Notes: a model not told the origin generated them from the letters alone. DNA of 64,000 bases from Actinostola sp. cb2023 (GCA_033675265.1 JAUJYZ010000109.1:248001-312000); one strand, 5' to 3'. Positions 34,660-46,028 are shown, counted from the stretch's first letter. A program made the numbers and translations.

Positions 34660-36080
34660 AAAAAATTAGATTGTTGACTTTATACATGTAAAATATGAAA
34701 CTGTTAAATATAATTGTATAGAAATGTTTCTTTGGTTTTCAGTGTTTACGTTTGACAAACTGTTTTAAAGAGAAGAACTAGCAACGTTCTGGCTGAATCT
34801 GTCACAATTCAAGCAATCCATAGATGCTTTGTGGTCGAAACCGAACCCAGGTTCCTGCTCGGTTAAAACATGACAAATTCTAACGTCTGACGTTAGCAGT
34901 TACGTTGAATACAACAACAGCTAAAATATAACACATGGCACAACGGACAAGCGTTCCAGTTCTTCTACAAATAGATAAATTGGTTAGAGTGCCATAGCCA
35001 ATCAGAATGCTTGGTATATACGAAACATTTTAAATTAACGTTTATATTCTACAAGTATATTTATTAACCCGTAACATACATGTATGGTCAGCCTCATATA
35101 AGCAGTTTTGATTATTGTAGTTGACTTGTATAAAGTACAAATTAATTTAATTTATCTAATGTCTTTATTGGGCTACCAATAAAAAATAAAAAATAAAAGT
35201 TTTCAAAATACGTTGGTATATCATTAGGTTAAGTAGATAACTGACAGGGATGGGATAACTCAAGTATGTTAAGGCCTGGTTTTTGTCAGATTTGAGTGAA
35301 AACTTCATTTAGTGATTGCAGCTCAACCATTTATCGCAATTCATTGAAACTTCGCCAAACATTTATCTGTATTATTGTCGACCACCTTAATGGGTCACTT
35401 TGTGAAAAATGTGACCACGTGATTTATCACGTGATTTGAAAGTTGCAACACTAAATTGAAAATGCGGTTAAGTGTTTAACGCGAACTTCGGTCATAGACC
35501 CTTTTTGAAACTAACGTCGAAAATATCTAGCAATTGTCGCTTGCAAAACCTGTAATGAAGAAGATGACCTTCGGCCGGGCTTACTAATTTGTTAACCATG
35601 CATATGATTGACAAGACGTCACATCCCTTTTTGTTGTCTGATCTGACAGTTTATACAAAATGCTAGAAATTATCCAGCTGATTACTAACCAGTAATTAAA
35701 CGAGGGGAGTCCTAGTGGTAAAGCTGATGGCGATACCCACAAACTTTTAGTAAAACATACATTTTTATTTTTATTCATGTCAGAAGAACTAGAAAATATT
35801 CCAATTTTAACGATTCTTTCTTCTGACAAGGTGTGAACATGAACCATATTTAAGATGCCAGAAATAGAACCACCATGCCAAAGTATAAAGACAAGAAGGG
35901 TTAGGTTTTTTTAATTAACGATTACCTTGAGCATGAATCATGCTTTGAAAAAATTTATCGACTTTATGACAAAATCGATATTTTAAAATTTAACGACTTT
36001 ATGAAAAAAAAAATTGTATATTTCTACCCGCACTTTTTACCCGCACCCGCACCTTTTTACCCGCACCATCTACCCGCGAC
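34660..36080. other. No recognisable gene
   Basis: AT-rich sequence with scattered short ORFs and no domain I can name on either strand. Confidence 0.5.
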
Positions 36081-36095
36081 CAAAAGTTAAACTCC

Positions 36096-36465
36096 TCTTT
36101 GTCAAACTCTATAATACGATGTTTGTATCCGGCGAGCTGCGAAGCAGCGAGAAAGAAAACAAAGCCTATGGTCGTAGCCGTTACGAATCTCACTTTCATG
36201 CAGACACCTAATGAATGACAGCCTTCAAACATGTCAGATACAATCGACCAATCAGCGAAGGGGGATCGTCTTACGACATTCGCTGATTGGTCGATTGTAT
36301 CTGACATGTTTGAAGGCTGTCATTCATTACGTGTCTGCATGAAAGTGAGATTCGTAACGGCTACGACCAGAGGCTTTGTTTTCTTTCTCGCTGCTTCGCT
36401 GCTTCGCAGCTCGCGGGACGCCGCTTCGCGGAGTATACAAACATCGTATTATAGAGTTTAACAAA
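36096..36465. repeat. Long near-perfect palindrome
   Basis: The left arm from CTCTTTGTCAAACTCTATAA runs to GACCAATCAGCGAA (about 36245). The right arm mirrors it from TTCGCTGATTGGTC (about 36278) to TTATAGAGTTTAACAAAG. Only about 30 bases separate the arms at the centre. The right arm has one extra insert (GCGGGACGCCGCTTCGCGGA). ORFs on both strands are mirror artefacts. Confidence 0.9.
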
Positions 36466-36559
36466 GCCACTGGAACCAGGGTACCTTTTCACTAGCTACC
36501 TCACGGATCTCTCCACCACGGAGCTGAACCCGTTACAGTCAACAAACAGAAAAAGTCCA

Positions 36560-37057
36560 GCTAACAACACAAGCTCAAATCCAAGGACATTAAAGATGAG
36601 TCAGCATCCTTCAACAAAAAGTTAATTGAATTAATTAATTAATTAAAACAAGTCCAACTCAGAAAGACAAACTCGAATTGGAGTTGAAAGTGTTTAAGCA
36701 GCAGCATAAAGGAACAAAAAGAAGCTAATAGATTGAGATCAGGACTTCTTACCAGGCAGCTTAGCAAGCGAGTATGACAAACTTGAATTGCCTGAATTCA
36801 CCGCAGGTTTTTTAGTAATGATACACACCACTGCGCAAAGAGGCGCAGCTTTTTACAAGCATATCGCGAAGCAAGTCGAGCAACATCGACTGGAGTGGGA
36901 GGATGCCCAATCTATCAGAGAGACTGCAACAGTGTTCTTTAAGCACTCTGATTTACACGGTTTGCTGCCGCGCTGTTTGACTACGACCACAGCAAGTAGC
37001 TGGAACGAGGGTCAATCGGTTCCCAACACGCCAACCAAAGCTTGCAAGAGACTATAA
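36560..37057 (+). pseudogene. Fragment resembling gag of a DIRS-type element
   Basis: The segment runs from about KDESASFNKKLIELI through ASEYDKLELPEFTAGFLVM to a part with KQVEQHRLEWEDAQSIRE. Frames change between pieces. I recognise this as similar to capsid-like ORFs accompanying tyrosine-recombinase retroelements in anthozoans. That is recollection, not a search. It is followed 40 bases later by a LINE fragment. Confidence 0.45.
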
Positions 37058-37097
37058 GACTATAGAAATACTTGCTGTTGAGGTAACAATGGAAAAT

Positions 37098-37615
37098 ACA
37101 TGCTCAGTTTACTGACCCTGCTCTGGCACTGGCACTTTTGTCGATCGTCAGACAACATAAAACTGGAGCGTGTAAACGAACGAGGACTAAGGGCGGTGTT
37201 CTGTGATTGGAGTCAGCCCTACGAGTTGTTGGTACGTGCTCGTATGTCCAGTCTGTACAATAGAAGGATACAAGACATGGCTATCATGATGTTTAAAGTA
37301 AAGAACGACCTGCTGCCTGATAACATAACGTACCTCTTCAGAAGACCAACCAAGTACCTATAATCTTAGAAACTCAGACTTTTCATCAGATTCAAGAATG
37401 TATGTTATGGGAAACATTCACTCGAATACTTTGGTCCATACTTATGGTCAAAACTAGATGTCAGTGACAAAAATCAAATTATCTAGCTTCTTTTAAGTCA
37501 TGTATAAGAAAGAAAGATCTTACATCCATAGCAAAGGGCAGCTGTGCCTCATGTACTGCATGTCAAACATAAGCAAAGCACAACCTCGGATATAACTAGT
37601 CACCGTGCGACCGGA
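37098..37615 (+). pseudogene. 3' end of a LINE ORF2
   Basis: NERGLRAVFCDWSQPYELLV, RRIQDMAIMMFKVKNDLLP and, after a stop, YGKHSLEYFGPYLWSKLDV match the C-terminal region of CR1/Jockey-type LINE ORF2 proteins, downstream of the RT domain. The piece is 5'-truncated with internal stops. Confidence 0.7.
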
Positions 37616-37789
37616 GGCCTTGGCCGAGTATCTAATTTGAAATAAATTGGCAAAGTTTTTCAAAGTCCCGAGAGGTAGACAGCCATCGACTTCATCTGTA
37701 AATATTTACAACATCCTTGTACTCTAGAAGATTATACTTGTTCAGTTATTTAGACTAATTGTTATTTGGTATTTTCAAGTAGTTATTTT

Positions 37790-38687
37790 TGGTTTGAAGT
37801 CCAAATTTATACGTTTTTTATTTAATCGGCGAGAACGATGGCTTCTCTCATGGCGCCCGCCGGCAAGGTAGTGGTTGATAACGAATGTATTCAAGCGACA
37901 AGCTTATAGAATACGGTTATTACAAAGATTCTGAGTTCGCTAGACATCTAGCTCTGGAGGGTTCAAAGGAGGTAGGAAAGTAAGCCGAACGTTTGACACC
38001 AAACTGACTTCACTCGAATTATTATGTTCTCAAAGAAAGAACTTACATGTACAAGTCTATAAATTAAAATATTTGTACTGAATGCAAACATGTCCCGACT
38101 ACTATAGAACTTTTGCTATTGTATTACTTTAGACTTGATAGGTCTGATAGGTCTGTCAATATATAATCAGTTATCTGTCCCTTTCCTCGCTGTTGTACTT
38201 GTAGCAGCAAAATAACAGTGTCGCTTTGAACATCGCGATCGAGCATCGGTCGTAATTCGTGCTTTATTTGCTTATTTGACTAGTCGATACTGCACAAATC
38301 GGAGAAATAAATCTTTGCACTTTGCATGAACAGCCTGGAGTTTTCGTTTTCTTTGTATTCACTCCTGAGTATGTTATTTGGCAATTACACGGGTCACTTG
38401 TCTATGAATAAAAGCAAGCTGAAGTCAGTCAATGTCTAGTACAAATTTATGATTTATCATCAGAAACAGTTATCGATACTTCAACAAAGAGTCTGGATAG
38501 CCTTCTATGACCTTCTATAACTATCGTTACTTCGATTTAAACCTTATATTTCGCAAACGACAACCATTTTTTAGCGATTTACAAAAATATCCTCGCCGTA
38601 AATCACTGTCAACAAACGAATGTAAGCATATGCTAATTAGGAAAAAAAGGTCGTTACTGCGCAGACTCACCGGCTGACAGTGCCCCT
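37790..38687 (-). mobile_element. Second TTAA-type MITE copy, left end lost
   Basis: The right end GCTGACAGTGCCCCT is followed by TTAA at 38688-38691. Bases about 37795-37960 are the reverse complement of 24090-24240 in the complete copy, sharing TTTGGTTTGAAGTCCAA and ATTTAATCGGCGAGA. So this copy is internally inverted relative to its terminus, or a related subfamily. Confidence 0.65.
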
Positions 38688-38699
38688 TTAAATATGATG

Positions 38700-39270
38700 T
38701 GAATTAAAAACATTATGTATGCAAATCTAATTTTTTTATCAATTTTTTTATTTTAAATAGCGAACAAATCTGTAAAATATTTGCATATGAACAAATTCAA
38801 ACAAATCTTTGTAGTTCTATAGAACGATTTGTGTCTAATAACATTGCATTTTCAGTTTGTTAATTACTCTCTCTTAAAAGTTGTTATTGAATATATAAAG
38901 TTTTTTGGACAGCCAATCACAAGCCAGCGTTTAAGTGTACGGTCTCAATCCTCTGATATCATATGAGTTATATGATGCTTTGCTTAATTTTTGGCATCAC
39001 TATCGTAAAATTAGATTTTATCATTAAGAAATAGGAAAAAAAAACTGATTTACAAGTGATGGGTTACCTGTGTTGAGGAGGTAATTTTTTTACTCCGTCT
39101 TTCTTCCGTCTTTTTTTCCTTTAACTAATGGTTGTCTTGCAAAAGAGAATGACGTTCCTAGTATGTATGTCACAGACGATCTGTTTGACTGTTTTGGAGG
39201 GCGTGGTTTCCTTCCCATAATGCTTTGCGCGGTTATTTTTGTGCACCTGTCTCGAACGTGTTTTTTTGTC
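38700..39270. other. No recognisable gene
   Basis: Nothing supportable is seen. A minus-strand ORF at 39090-39317 has no recognisable domain. Confidence 0.4.
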
Positions 39271-39279
39271 TTTTTTTGT

Positions 39280-39482
39280 TTTGGGGCATTTTTGACTGTT
39301 AATGGCTTGGTAACCAAGCCCTATGTCAAGCTCTCTTTAGCATCAAAAATTCTACAGTACATGGACTATACAGCAATTGTAAAACTGAGGTCTGGTAATC
39401 TAAACTCGCTCTACCGCAAAAAGTTAAATTTAATTAAAATATTGCAAAAAAGTGAGAAAAATGTTAAAAAATATTATCGATA
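39280..39482 (+). repeat. Direct repeat, copy 1 (copy 2 at 39825-40018)
   Basis: It shares TTTTGGGGCAT, TTGGTAACCA and CTCTACCGCAAAAAGTTAAA in order with 39825-40018, offset about 545 bases. Copy 2 ends about 20 bases before the ATG of the gene at 40037. The plus-strand ORF 39163-39483 over copy 1 has one hydrophobic stretch and no known domain. Confidence 0.8.
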
Positions 39483-39762
39483 GTTTGGTGGTTGCGCAGT
39501 CATTCACGTTATAGGTTTTACATGCGTACTGTATAGCATCGTGGTCACGCGTAACAAGGCAAGGTAGTGCATTATCACATTTGGTATGAATTAATTAAGG
39601 TGGCTCGTCGCCCTTAGAAATACTTGGCAATGTTGAATGTCAGTTTTCTTCGAAATTTCCCCCAATAAACTACCAATATTTTGCAACTATTTAAATAGTT
39701 AAACATTTATAAATGGTGCAAATACCCTTGTACAACTTTCACATACATATGTGTCTGGAATT

Positions 39763-39784
39763 GGGGGGGGGGGGGGGGGGGGGG
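39763..39784 (+). repeat. Run of 22 G
   Basis: The sequence is an uninterrupted G homopolymer, able in principle to form a G-quadruplex. Its true length is uncertain because homopolymers are error-prone in assembly. Confidence 0.9.
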
Positions 39785-39824
39785 AGGACATGCCTTTATT
39801 TTGGGAAAACCGACCATTTTTTGT

Positions 39825-40018
39825 CGTTTTGGGGCATGTTTGACGGTTGATAGCTTGGTAACCACGCCTTGTGTCAACATTTCTTTACCACCGAAAATTA
39901 TGCAGTGAATGCGCTATTCAACAATGGTAATACTGACATCTGTTAGTCTAACGTAGCTCTACCGCAAAAAGTTAAAATTAACTAAAATATTACAAAAAAT
40001 AAGAAAATTGTTTGATAT
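39825..40018 (+). repeat. Direct repeat, copy 2
   Basis: Diverged copy of 39280-39482. It immediately precedes the start of the intron-rich gene at 40037. Confidence 0.8.
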
Positions 40019-40637
40019 TTTGTTACTTGATAGAACATGGCTTTCTTCAAGAGATATGGTAAGTGCACTCCAAAGGAATTGTTCGACTACACGACGGCGG
40101 AGATATCGGTCGTGCGAGATGCTAACGTTTGTAGTTTAGAGAAATGTCTAATAAATATGAACCGATCAAGCAATGAAGCGCATTCGCGCGATGCTCCAAA
40201 TGAAGAGTCGTGGTACCCAGAGGTGCCATGCACAGATCTATTGGAGGAGGTAAAGAAGAACATGTTGGAAGGGTGCGAAACAATTGCTCATTACCCTCGC
40301 AATGAAGGAGTCACACCACCAAGAGCAGTTATAGAAACCGTGCAGTTTGTTGGGCAGCGTTCCCAGTGCCCAACGTGCGACAAAGGTGTGTCACATTTGT
40401 CATTTGACAAATGTCCACGCGTGGTCGCCCGGAAGATACCGGAAGTGGAAGGCAACAAAAGACGTGGCCGATAAACGACCCCTGAAGAAGTGTCAGATGG
40501 AAGGATGCACATGGTCTGGGATGAGGCTTGACATGCATCTCAAGTCCAGCCACCATCTGAAATCCTCTTCGCCGCTTTACAGACTTATGCTGTCGGCGGC
40601 ACGTAAAGGGCCTTCTGAGACGACTACTGCAACACAG

Positions 40638-41126
40638 GTAATGCTTGCGGCAGTATTAACAATCCTTGTCAATTGTATCATTAACGAGGGTGCCTTTTCC
40701 TTCCTATAGATTGACAGCGTCCAAAGAACACCCACATCTGCCTCTCCGCCTCCCATAACGACGGTGGTGGTTGGAGAGGTAATGACAATGGCAGTATTAA
40801 CAATCCTTGTCAATTGTATCATTAACAAGGGTGCCTTTTCCTTCCTATAGATCGACAGCGCCCATGCCAAAAGAACATCTGCCTCGGTTCCCAGAACGAG
40901 TGCCATGATATGAGAGGTAATGACAATGGCAGTATTAACAATCCTTGTCAATTGTATCATTAACAAGGGTGCCTTTTCCTTCCTATAGATCGTCAGCGCC
41001 CATGCCAAATCAACATCTGCCTCGCTTTCCAGAACGAGTGCCATGATTGGAGAGGTAATGACAATGGCAGTATTAACAATCCTTGTCAATTGTATCATTA
41101 ACATGGGTGCCTTTTCCTTCCTATAG
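40638..41126 (+). repeat. Tandemly duplicated exon-intron units
   Basis: Four introns (40638-40709, 40779-40850, 40917-40988, 41055-41126) are each exactly 72 nt and start GTAATG and end TTCCTTCCTATAG. Introns 2 and 3 are identical, intron 4 differs at one base and intron 1 at about six. The exons between them are 69, 66 and 66 nt, all phase 0 at both ends. Exons 3 and 4 differ at seven of 66 bases. Confidence 0.93.
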
Positions 41127-42354
41127 ACCGACAGGAGGCGAGATGAAGACGCATTAGACGATGATGAAGATGCATTAGATATGGTTAAGATTTATCGCTA
41201 TACCATGTTCAGCATTATCCTCTAAAATTGTATTATAACTTTCCTCTCTTTCATAGAGCTACGATAGTGATGAAGCGCTGTCGTCTTTCGTGGTGAAAAG
41301 AAGAAGGATCGAGAGTTCGTCATCGGATGAAGAGGCTCAGGTTAGTAGTGTTCACAACTCTACTACAATTACCATCATTCTCTTGCTTTTTAACTTTCCT
41401 TCTCTTTCATAGAGCGGGTGTGTGGGAGAGGAAGGAGACGAAGTGGGAGAGTTCAGCGAAGGCGAGAGTGATGGGGAAGAGGTACTGTTCTTATTCTATC
41501 TCTTTCAACTGATTTTGAACCCTCCTTCATCACTTTTTTATTTGATAAACAGCTCAAGGGAAGGGGCAAATATGGCCCAGTCTGTAAACCTGCAAATGTT
41601 ATGGAGTCGCTCATCAAGAGCTGGAATTTGCATCTCACTAGCCCTGATGGAGGATGTAAATCGGCGAATATGGTCAGGCAGATGTGCCAACAGGTAACTG
41701 GAAGGTGATGTCATCCATTTAATAATTATTACGAGGTGTACTTACTCAATTGTTCTCTTTAGGTTGATACTATCTACGAAGCCATTGGCCTGAAATTTTT
41801 GACAAAGATGTCATATACAACAGGTTAGAAGTAGTGATGGGCAGTTATTATTAATAGTAATGCTAACTACTTATTGCTTACTTACTAGGTTTTTCAAGCC
41901 AAAATTAGACGAAAGAGTGGCGGGTGGCAAGAAGGGAATGGCATGTAACACACTATTGGTGTACATTCACCATTTCAGGCTGTTCGCCATGCACGTCAAG
42001 CAGACTTTACAGCTCTCCAAAATGGTACAAAACATCGTAGTTATGCCATCACATGGATCATTACACTAAGGGTATGCCTTTTATTGCAGTTGAGAGAAAC
42101 CATCGAGAAGCTTGTCGACGCCCTGCCAGGGTGGCGAGAGTCTGTGCGTAAAACGCGCATGGAGCAAATGTCCACCTGGGAGTGGAACGAGAGAAAGCTC
42201 TTGGTGTCCCCACAAAAGATCATCGATATGAAAACATGCCTACATGCACAGTACTGCATCAAACTGCTGAGAGGAGCTAGGGAAGATCGTTACAATCTCG
42301 AACAAGCCGTAGACATAAGGAATTTCCTCATATTCCGCCTCTGTATTGAGAACG

Positions 42355-43150
42355 GGTCTGGTATTTTGCTAGTCGCAAATTTGCTAGTTGCGAGTTGCGA
42401 GTTGCTAGTTGCGAGTTGCTAGTTGCTAGTTGCGAGTTGCGAGTTGCTAGTTGCGAGTTGCTAGTTAAAATAACATAATATTGTTTAAATCTATATTGTT
42501 ATAAATCTATATTTTTATAATATATTATTGCAAGAGACATTATATATTTGGTCTCTTGAGTATTGTTATAATCTATAATTCTCGAGTACTCGTAGAAGAA
42601 GTCTAAATAAAGTATTTTAGCAGCTCAAGTTTACACAGAAAATTAGTCTTACCAGTTTGTAGAATGGGTTATTGAATAAACTTCAAAGAACTTCTCAGAA
42701 CAACTCAGACAAGTTGACATTACAGACATTACATTGCTGGAAACGTCGAACAGTTTCGAAAAAAAAAACCTCAGGGTCACGTCACAGTTACGTTATAATG
42801 CCTCGTTATAAAATATTTACAAAAATAAACTTAAATACTCGATTGAAAACCCATTTAGTACTTAGTTAAGAATGAAGATAATGAGGGGCTCAGGACGGGG
42901 TAAATAGCTTAGAGATCTGGCGTATTTACGTAGTGAGAATGTTTCGCTGAATGACCGTCTATGTCGGCTAGAAAAATGGACGCATATATTATTTTTAAAT
43001 TTTGCGACTCGCAACTGCAAATCGCAACTGCAACTCGCAACTTCAATACTAGCACTGTTCCCACTCGTTTTTTTTTTTACTAAAATAAACTAGCAACTCG
43101 CAACTAGCAACTCGCAACTCGCAATTAGCAACTAGCATTGTTCCCACACT
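42355..43150. mobile_element. Inverted-repeat element with GCTAGTTGCGAGTT tandem arms
   Basis: The gene sequence ATTGAGAACGG stands on both sides (42344-42354 and 43151-43161), an 11-base direct repeat that fits a target-site duplication. The left arm (about 42366-42467) repeats TGCTAGTTGCGAGT many times. The right arm (about 43003-43140) carries the complement. The interior is AT-rich with no coding sequence. It splits the last visible exon of the host gene. Confidence 0.85.
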
Positions 43151-43179
43151 CATTGAGAACGGTTCAAGGGCTGGACCAA

Positions 43180-45211
43180 TCCACGCAATGAGCGTCAAGG
43201 ATATGAAGCAACATCCAAAACAGTTATGGCAGTCGTTGAATTCTGTCATTGGTCGTAAGAAGGCTGGGAGCTCGACACTTCACGTTAAGGATGGTAAACG
43301 TCTTTTGTTCGATCCAAAGGAAATTGCGACAAAGTTTAATAACTTTTTTGCATCCATTGGCTGTAAAGTTGCTGGTAAGTTACGCACCGTAGCTAGAGAT
43401 GCCTGGAAAACATACGAACTTAAAGAACAAACAGTTCCTCACAACATCTGCGACTTATAACCAGTGAGTTATAAAACTGTGCTCGAGATTTTGCATTCAT
43501 TGAAACAGAATAAAGCAGCTGGACTTGACAAAATTCCTGCTAGATTATTAAGAGACGCAGAAGCGGAACTAGTACCTTCAATAACATATCTTGTTAATAA
43601 ATCAATTATGGATGGAAATGTTCCAACCTTGTGGAAGATAGCTCGTGTAACTCCATTATACAAGGCTGATGATAAACTACAAGTTGAAAACTATCGTCCA
43701 ATATCAATCCTTCCGGCCTTGAGTAAAGTTATTGAGAGAGTAGTACATACACAGTTAAGTATCCATCTGGATCAATCCGCTTTTTTCTATCCTCATCAAT
43801 ATGGGTTTAGACGTGGTCATAGCACTGGACAAGCTATTGCGCAATTGAATAATTGGGTCTTGGAGCATATGGATAATGGAAAAGCTACTGGTTTATTATT
43901 TGTGGACATTTCCAAAGCATTTGACTCTCTCAATCATAAAGTTCTCCTTGGTAAGCTCGAGTGCTTAGGTCTATCTTCGAAATCACTGAAATGGTTTAAA
44001 TCCTATCTTTCTGAAAGGAAGCAAAGTGTGTTAATAAATGGTGAAACATCAGATCTTCGCCCTATTCAGCTTGGTGTACCACAGGGGAGCATTTTAGGCC
44101 CATTGTTATTTAATATTTACATTAACAGCTTGCCTAATACTATTGAGAAGACTCGCATGATTCTGTATGCAGATGATGCTGTCTTAGTTTGTGCTGCATC
44201 AACGCCCAAAGAGCTGAAAGAGATGTTGGAGTACGACTTTACTCAGATATGCAATTGGTACTGTGACAATAGACTGACTTTAAATGCCAACAAAACCAAA
44301 CTGATGTTGGCTGGCAGCAAAACTACGTTGGGATTATTTGACGATTTTAAGCTACAATCAGAAGGTGACTCAATAAACCGTGTTCACTCATTTAAATATC
44401 TTGGAGTAACAACGGATGAAAGATGGAACTGGAAGCCTCATATTACCAACTTACTAAAGAAACTGGGTCATCGCCTGTCAGTGTTCAACCGTATTCTGCA
44501 CATGCTTGACACGGAATCTCGTATCGACTTTTATAATGGCTTGGTTTTGCCGCATTTCGATTATGCAGATTTAGTCTGGGGTGACCAACCCGGACTAAAA
44601 TCAGAAATGGATCAGTTACACGCTTTCCAAAATAGATTCGCTAAAAAGATTCAAAGAAACAAAATGTCATCATTGGAGGCTATTAATTCACTCAAATGGG
44701 TTCCATTGGCCACTCGTCGTTTTGGTCATCGCTGCCATGCAGTTCAAAATGCAATAAAAGGTGACATTCCCGAACATTTCGAAAAATTCAGAACATCTTT
44801 AAAGGATTCACATGGTTATAACACAAGAAATGGGTATCTACCAAGATTACCAAAGCCAAGAACTGACTGGGGAAGGAGAATAACGTATTTTAAATGTACT
44901 AATGACTGGCTATCCCTTCCAGCTAACTTAAGAAAGCCAACGCCTTGTACAATTTTCAAAAGGAACTTAAATAAATATCTTAGAAAACAACATTTTAAGA
45001 ATATAGATTTGTAAATACTTTTAGTCTCAGAACTTTTAGATCGAGTATTTTATATATATGATTGTTTTATTGTTTTATATTAATCCATTTTTACATTGTA
45101 TTTTATAATTATTTTATTTTCATTCTATTGTATGTTATTTGAGGACCTCCCTGAAAACCACGTTATGTGATGGGCGCTTCCTCCTTAAAGATTAAATATT
45201 ATTATTATTAG
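43180..45211 (+). mobile_element. 5'-truncated LINE (CR1/L2-like)
   Basis: The element begins inside ORF2, about 30 bases after the host-gene sequence AGPIHAMS, and ends with an (ATT)n tail at 45195-45211. 5' truncation with a short simple-repeat 3' tail is typical of CR1/L2-group LINEs. The exact left junction lies within 43180-43210. It lacks the endonuclease domain and cannot move on its own. Confidence 0.85.
43207..45014 (+). pseudogene. LINE reverse transcriptase, truncated, one in-frame stop
   Basis: The frame runs from KQHPKQLWQSLN to the TAA at 45012-45014 with one internal TAA at 43458-43460. RT motifs in order: RPISILPALSKVIERV, QYGFRRGHSTGQAI, LLFVDISKAFDSL (first catalytic Asp), GVPQGSILGPLLF, MILYADDAVLV (YADD, the two catalytic Asp), LNANKTKLM. 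The C-terminal region FKYLGVTTDERWNWKPH and the following 200 residues match the usual LINE thumb and tail. Downstream of the stop the RT is intact for 516 codons, so the insertion is fairly young. The usual N-terminal endonuclease is missing. Confidence 0.93.
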
Positions 45212-45214
45212 AGT

Positions 45215-46028
45215 CAAATATCTCGAAATCTAACTTCTTAAGCCAATAAACTAACTAGTATGTTAAGCACTATAGGGAGTGGGCAACATATTTCATCCCC
45301 ATAAATTTCCCACGGAACTTCGTCTTCTTGACATTTTTTGCAAGTGAACATTTGAAGAAATGATGGCCATTTTGGCACTGATTCTTTGAAGTTTTTGAAA
45401 CACGGCCTTATTGATAATTAACACCATCGACCAGTCATTTCAAACCTTCAAGATGGAAGTAATATGTGCAACATTGATCGAGATACGAAAGATCAAACTT
45501 TGTATAAAATAACTTCTGACCCATTTTCAGAGGGAAATATTTCGAAATCTTGCAAAAAAAGACCAACAAACTAACTAGTAGGCTGAGTAGAACAGAAGGT
45601 GGGCTACACAACTGTGTCCTCACTTTTATAATTGAAGGCCAGGAAAGTCATCAAAAATGGACCAATACTTGAAATTCAACGCCATATTTCTAAGTCTTCC
45701 TTATACAAAAATCGAATATCCTTACCATCATTGGAATCATCATCTCCAGAGCTACCAGAATATGGAAAAAAAATCAATAATTTTGAAGATTTCTCTTTAA
45801 AAAATCGACCTAAATATCGATCAAAAGTTGAGGGTGACGATATTTGAGGCAGCGTAACTCCGTTACTATGAGATATCAGAGTGTACAGAAAATTCACAAG
45901 ATACACCAGCCAACATACTATAGAACCCAATAGAAATATCTTCCAAAAATGTAAAAACCACTGTCCCTGGTCGAATTGCCGCTCTCGATCGATCGATCGA
46001 ATTGCCGGTCGAATTGCCGGTCTTATAG
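45215..46028. repeat. Diverged tandem duplication of about 310 bases, no gene seen
   Basis: AAATATCTCGAAATCT...AACTAACTAGTA (about 45224-45260) recurs in diverged form at about 45536-45580. This may be intron sequence of the integrase gene downstream. Confidence 0.5.

Larger units (their letters stand above)
40037..43207 (+). pseudogene. Intron-rich gene with zinc-finger motif and tyrosine-recombinase-like region, broken
   Basis: Proposed exons: 40037-40637, 40710-40778, 40851-40916, 40989-41054, 41127-41183, 41257-41340, 41413-41481, 41553-41693, 41763-41823, 41889-42024, 42090-42354, then 43151-43207. The N-part (MAFFKRYGKCTPKELFDYTT) leads to a C2H2-like finger (CQMEGCTWSGMRLDMHLKSSH). 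The middle is a low-complexity acidic/serine region, and the C-part (LVDALPGWRESV, RNFLIFRLCIENG, AGPIHAMS) resembles the N-terminal half of tyrosine-recombinase-like proteins that occur in many copies in anthozoans. Lesions: a frameshift in exon 1 (finger in another frame), a TGA in exon 3, a one-base frame slip at exon 10 (T run), and two insertions near the end. Function unknown. The family call is from recollection. Confidence 0.6.

Noticed and set aside
36014..36461. Overlapping ORFs on both strands of the palindrome
   Set aside because: They are mirror images produced by the inverted arms and have no recognisable domain.
40577..41104. Minus-strand ORF of 175 codons with internal repeats
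   Set aside because: It runs across the duplicated 72-nt introns and exons of the plus-strand gene; its repeats simply mirror that duplication.
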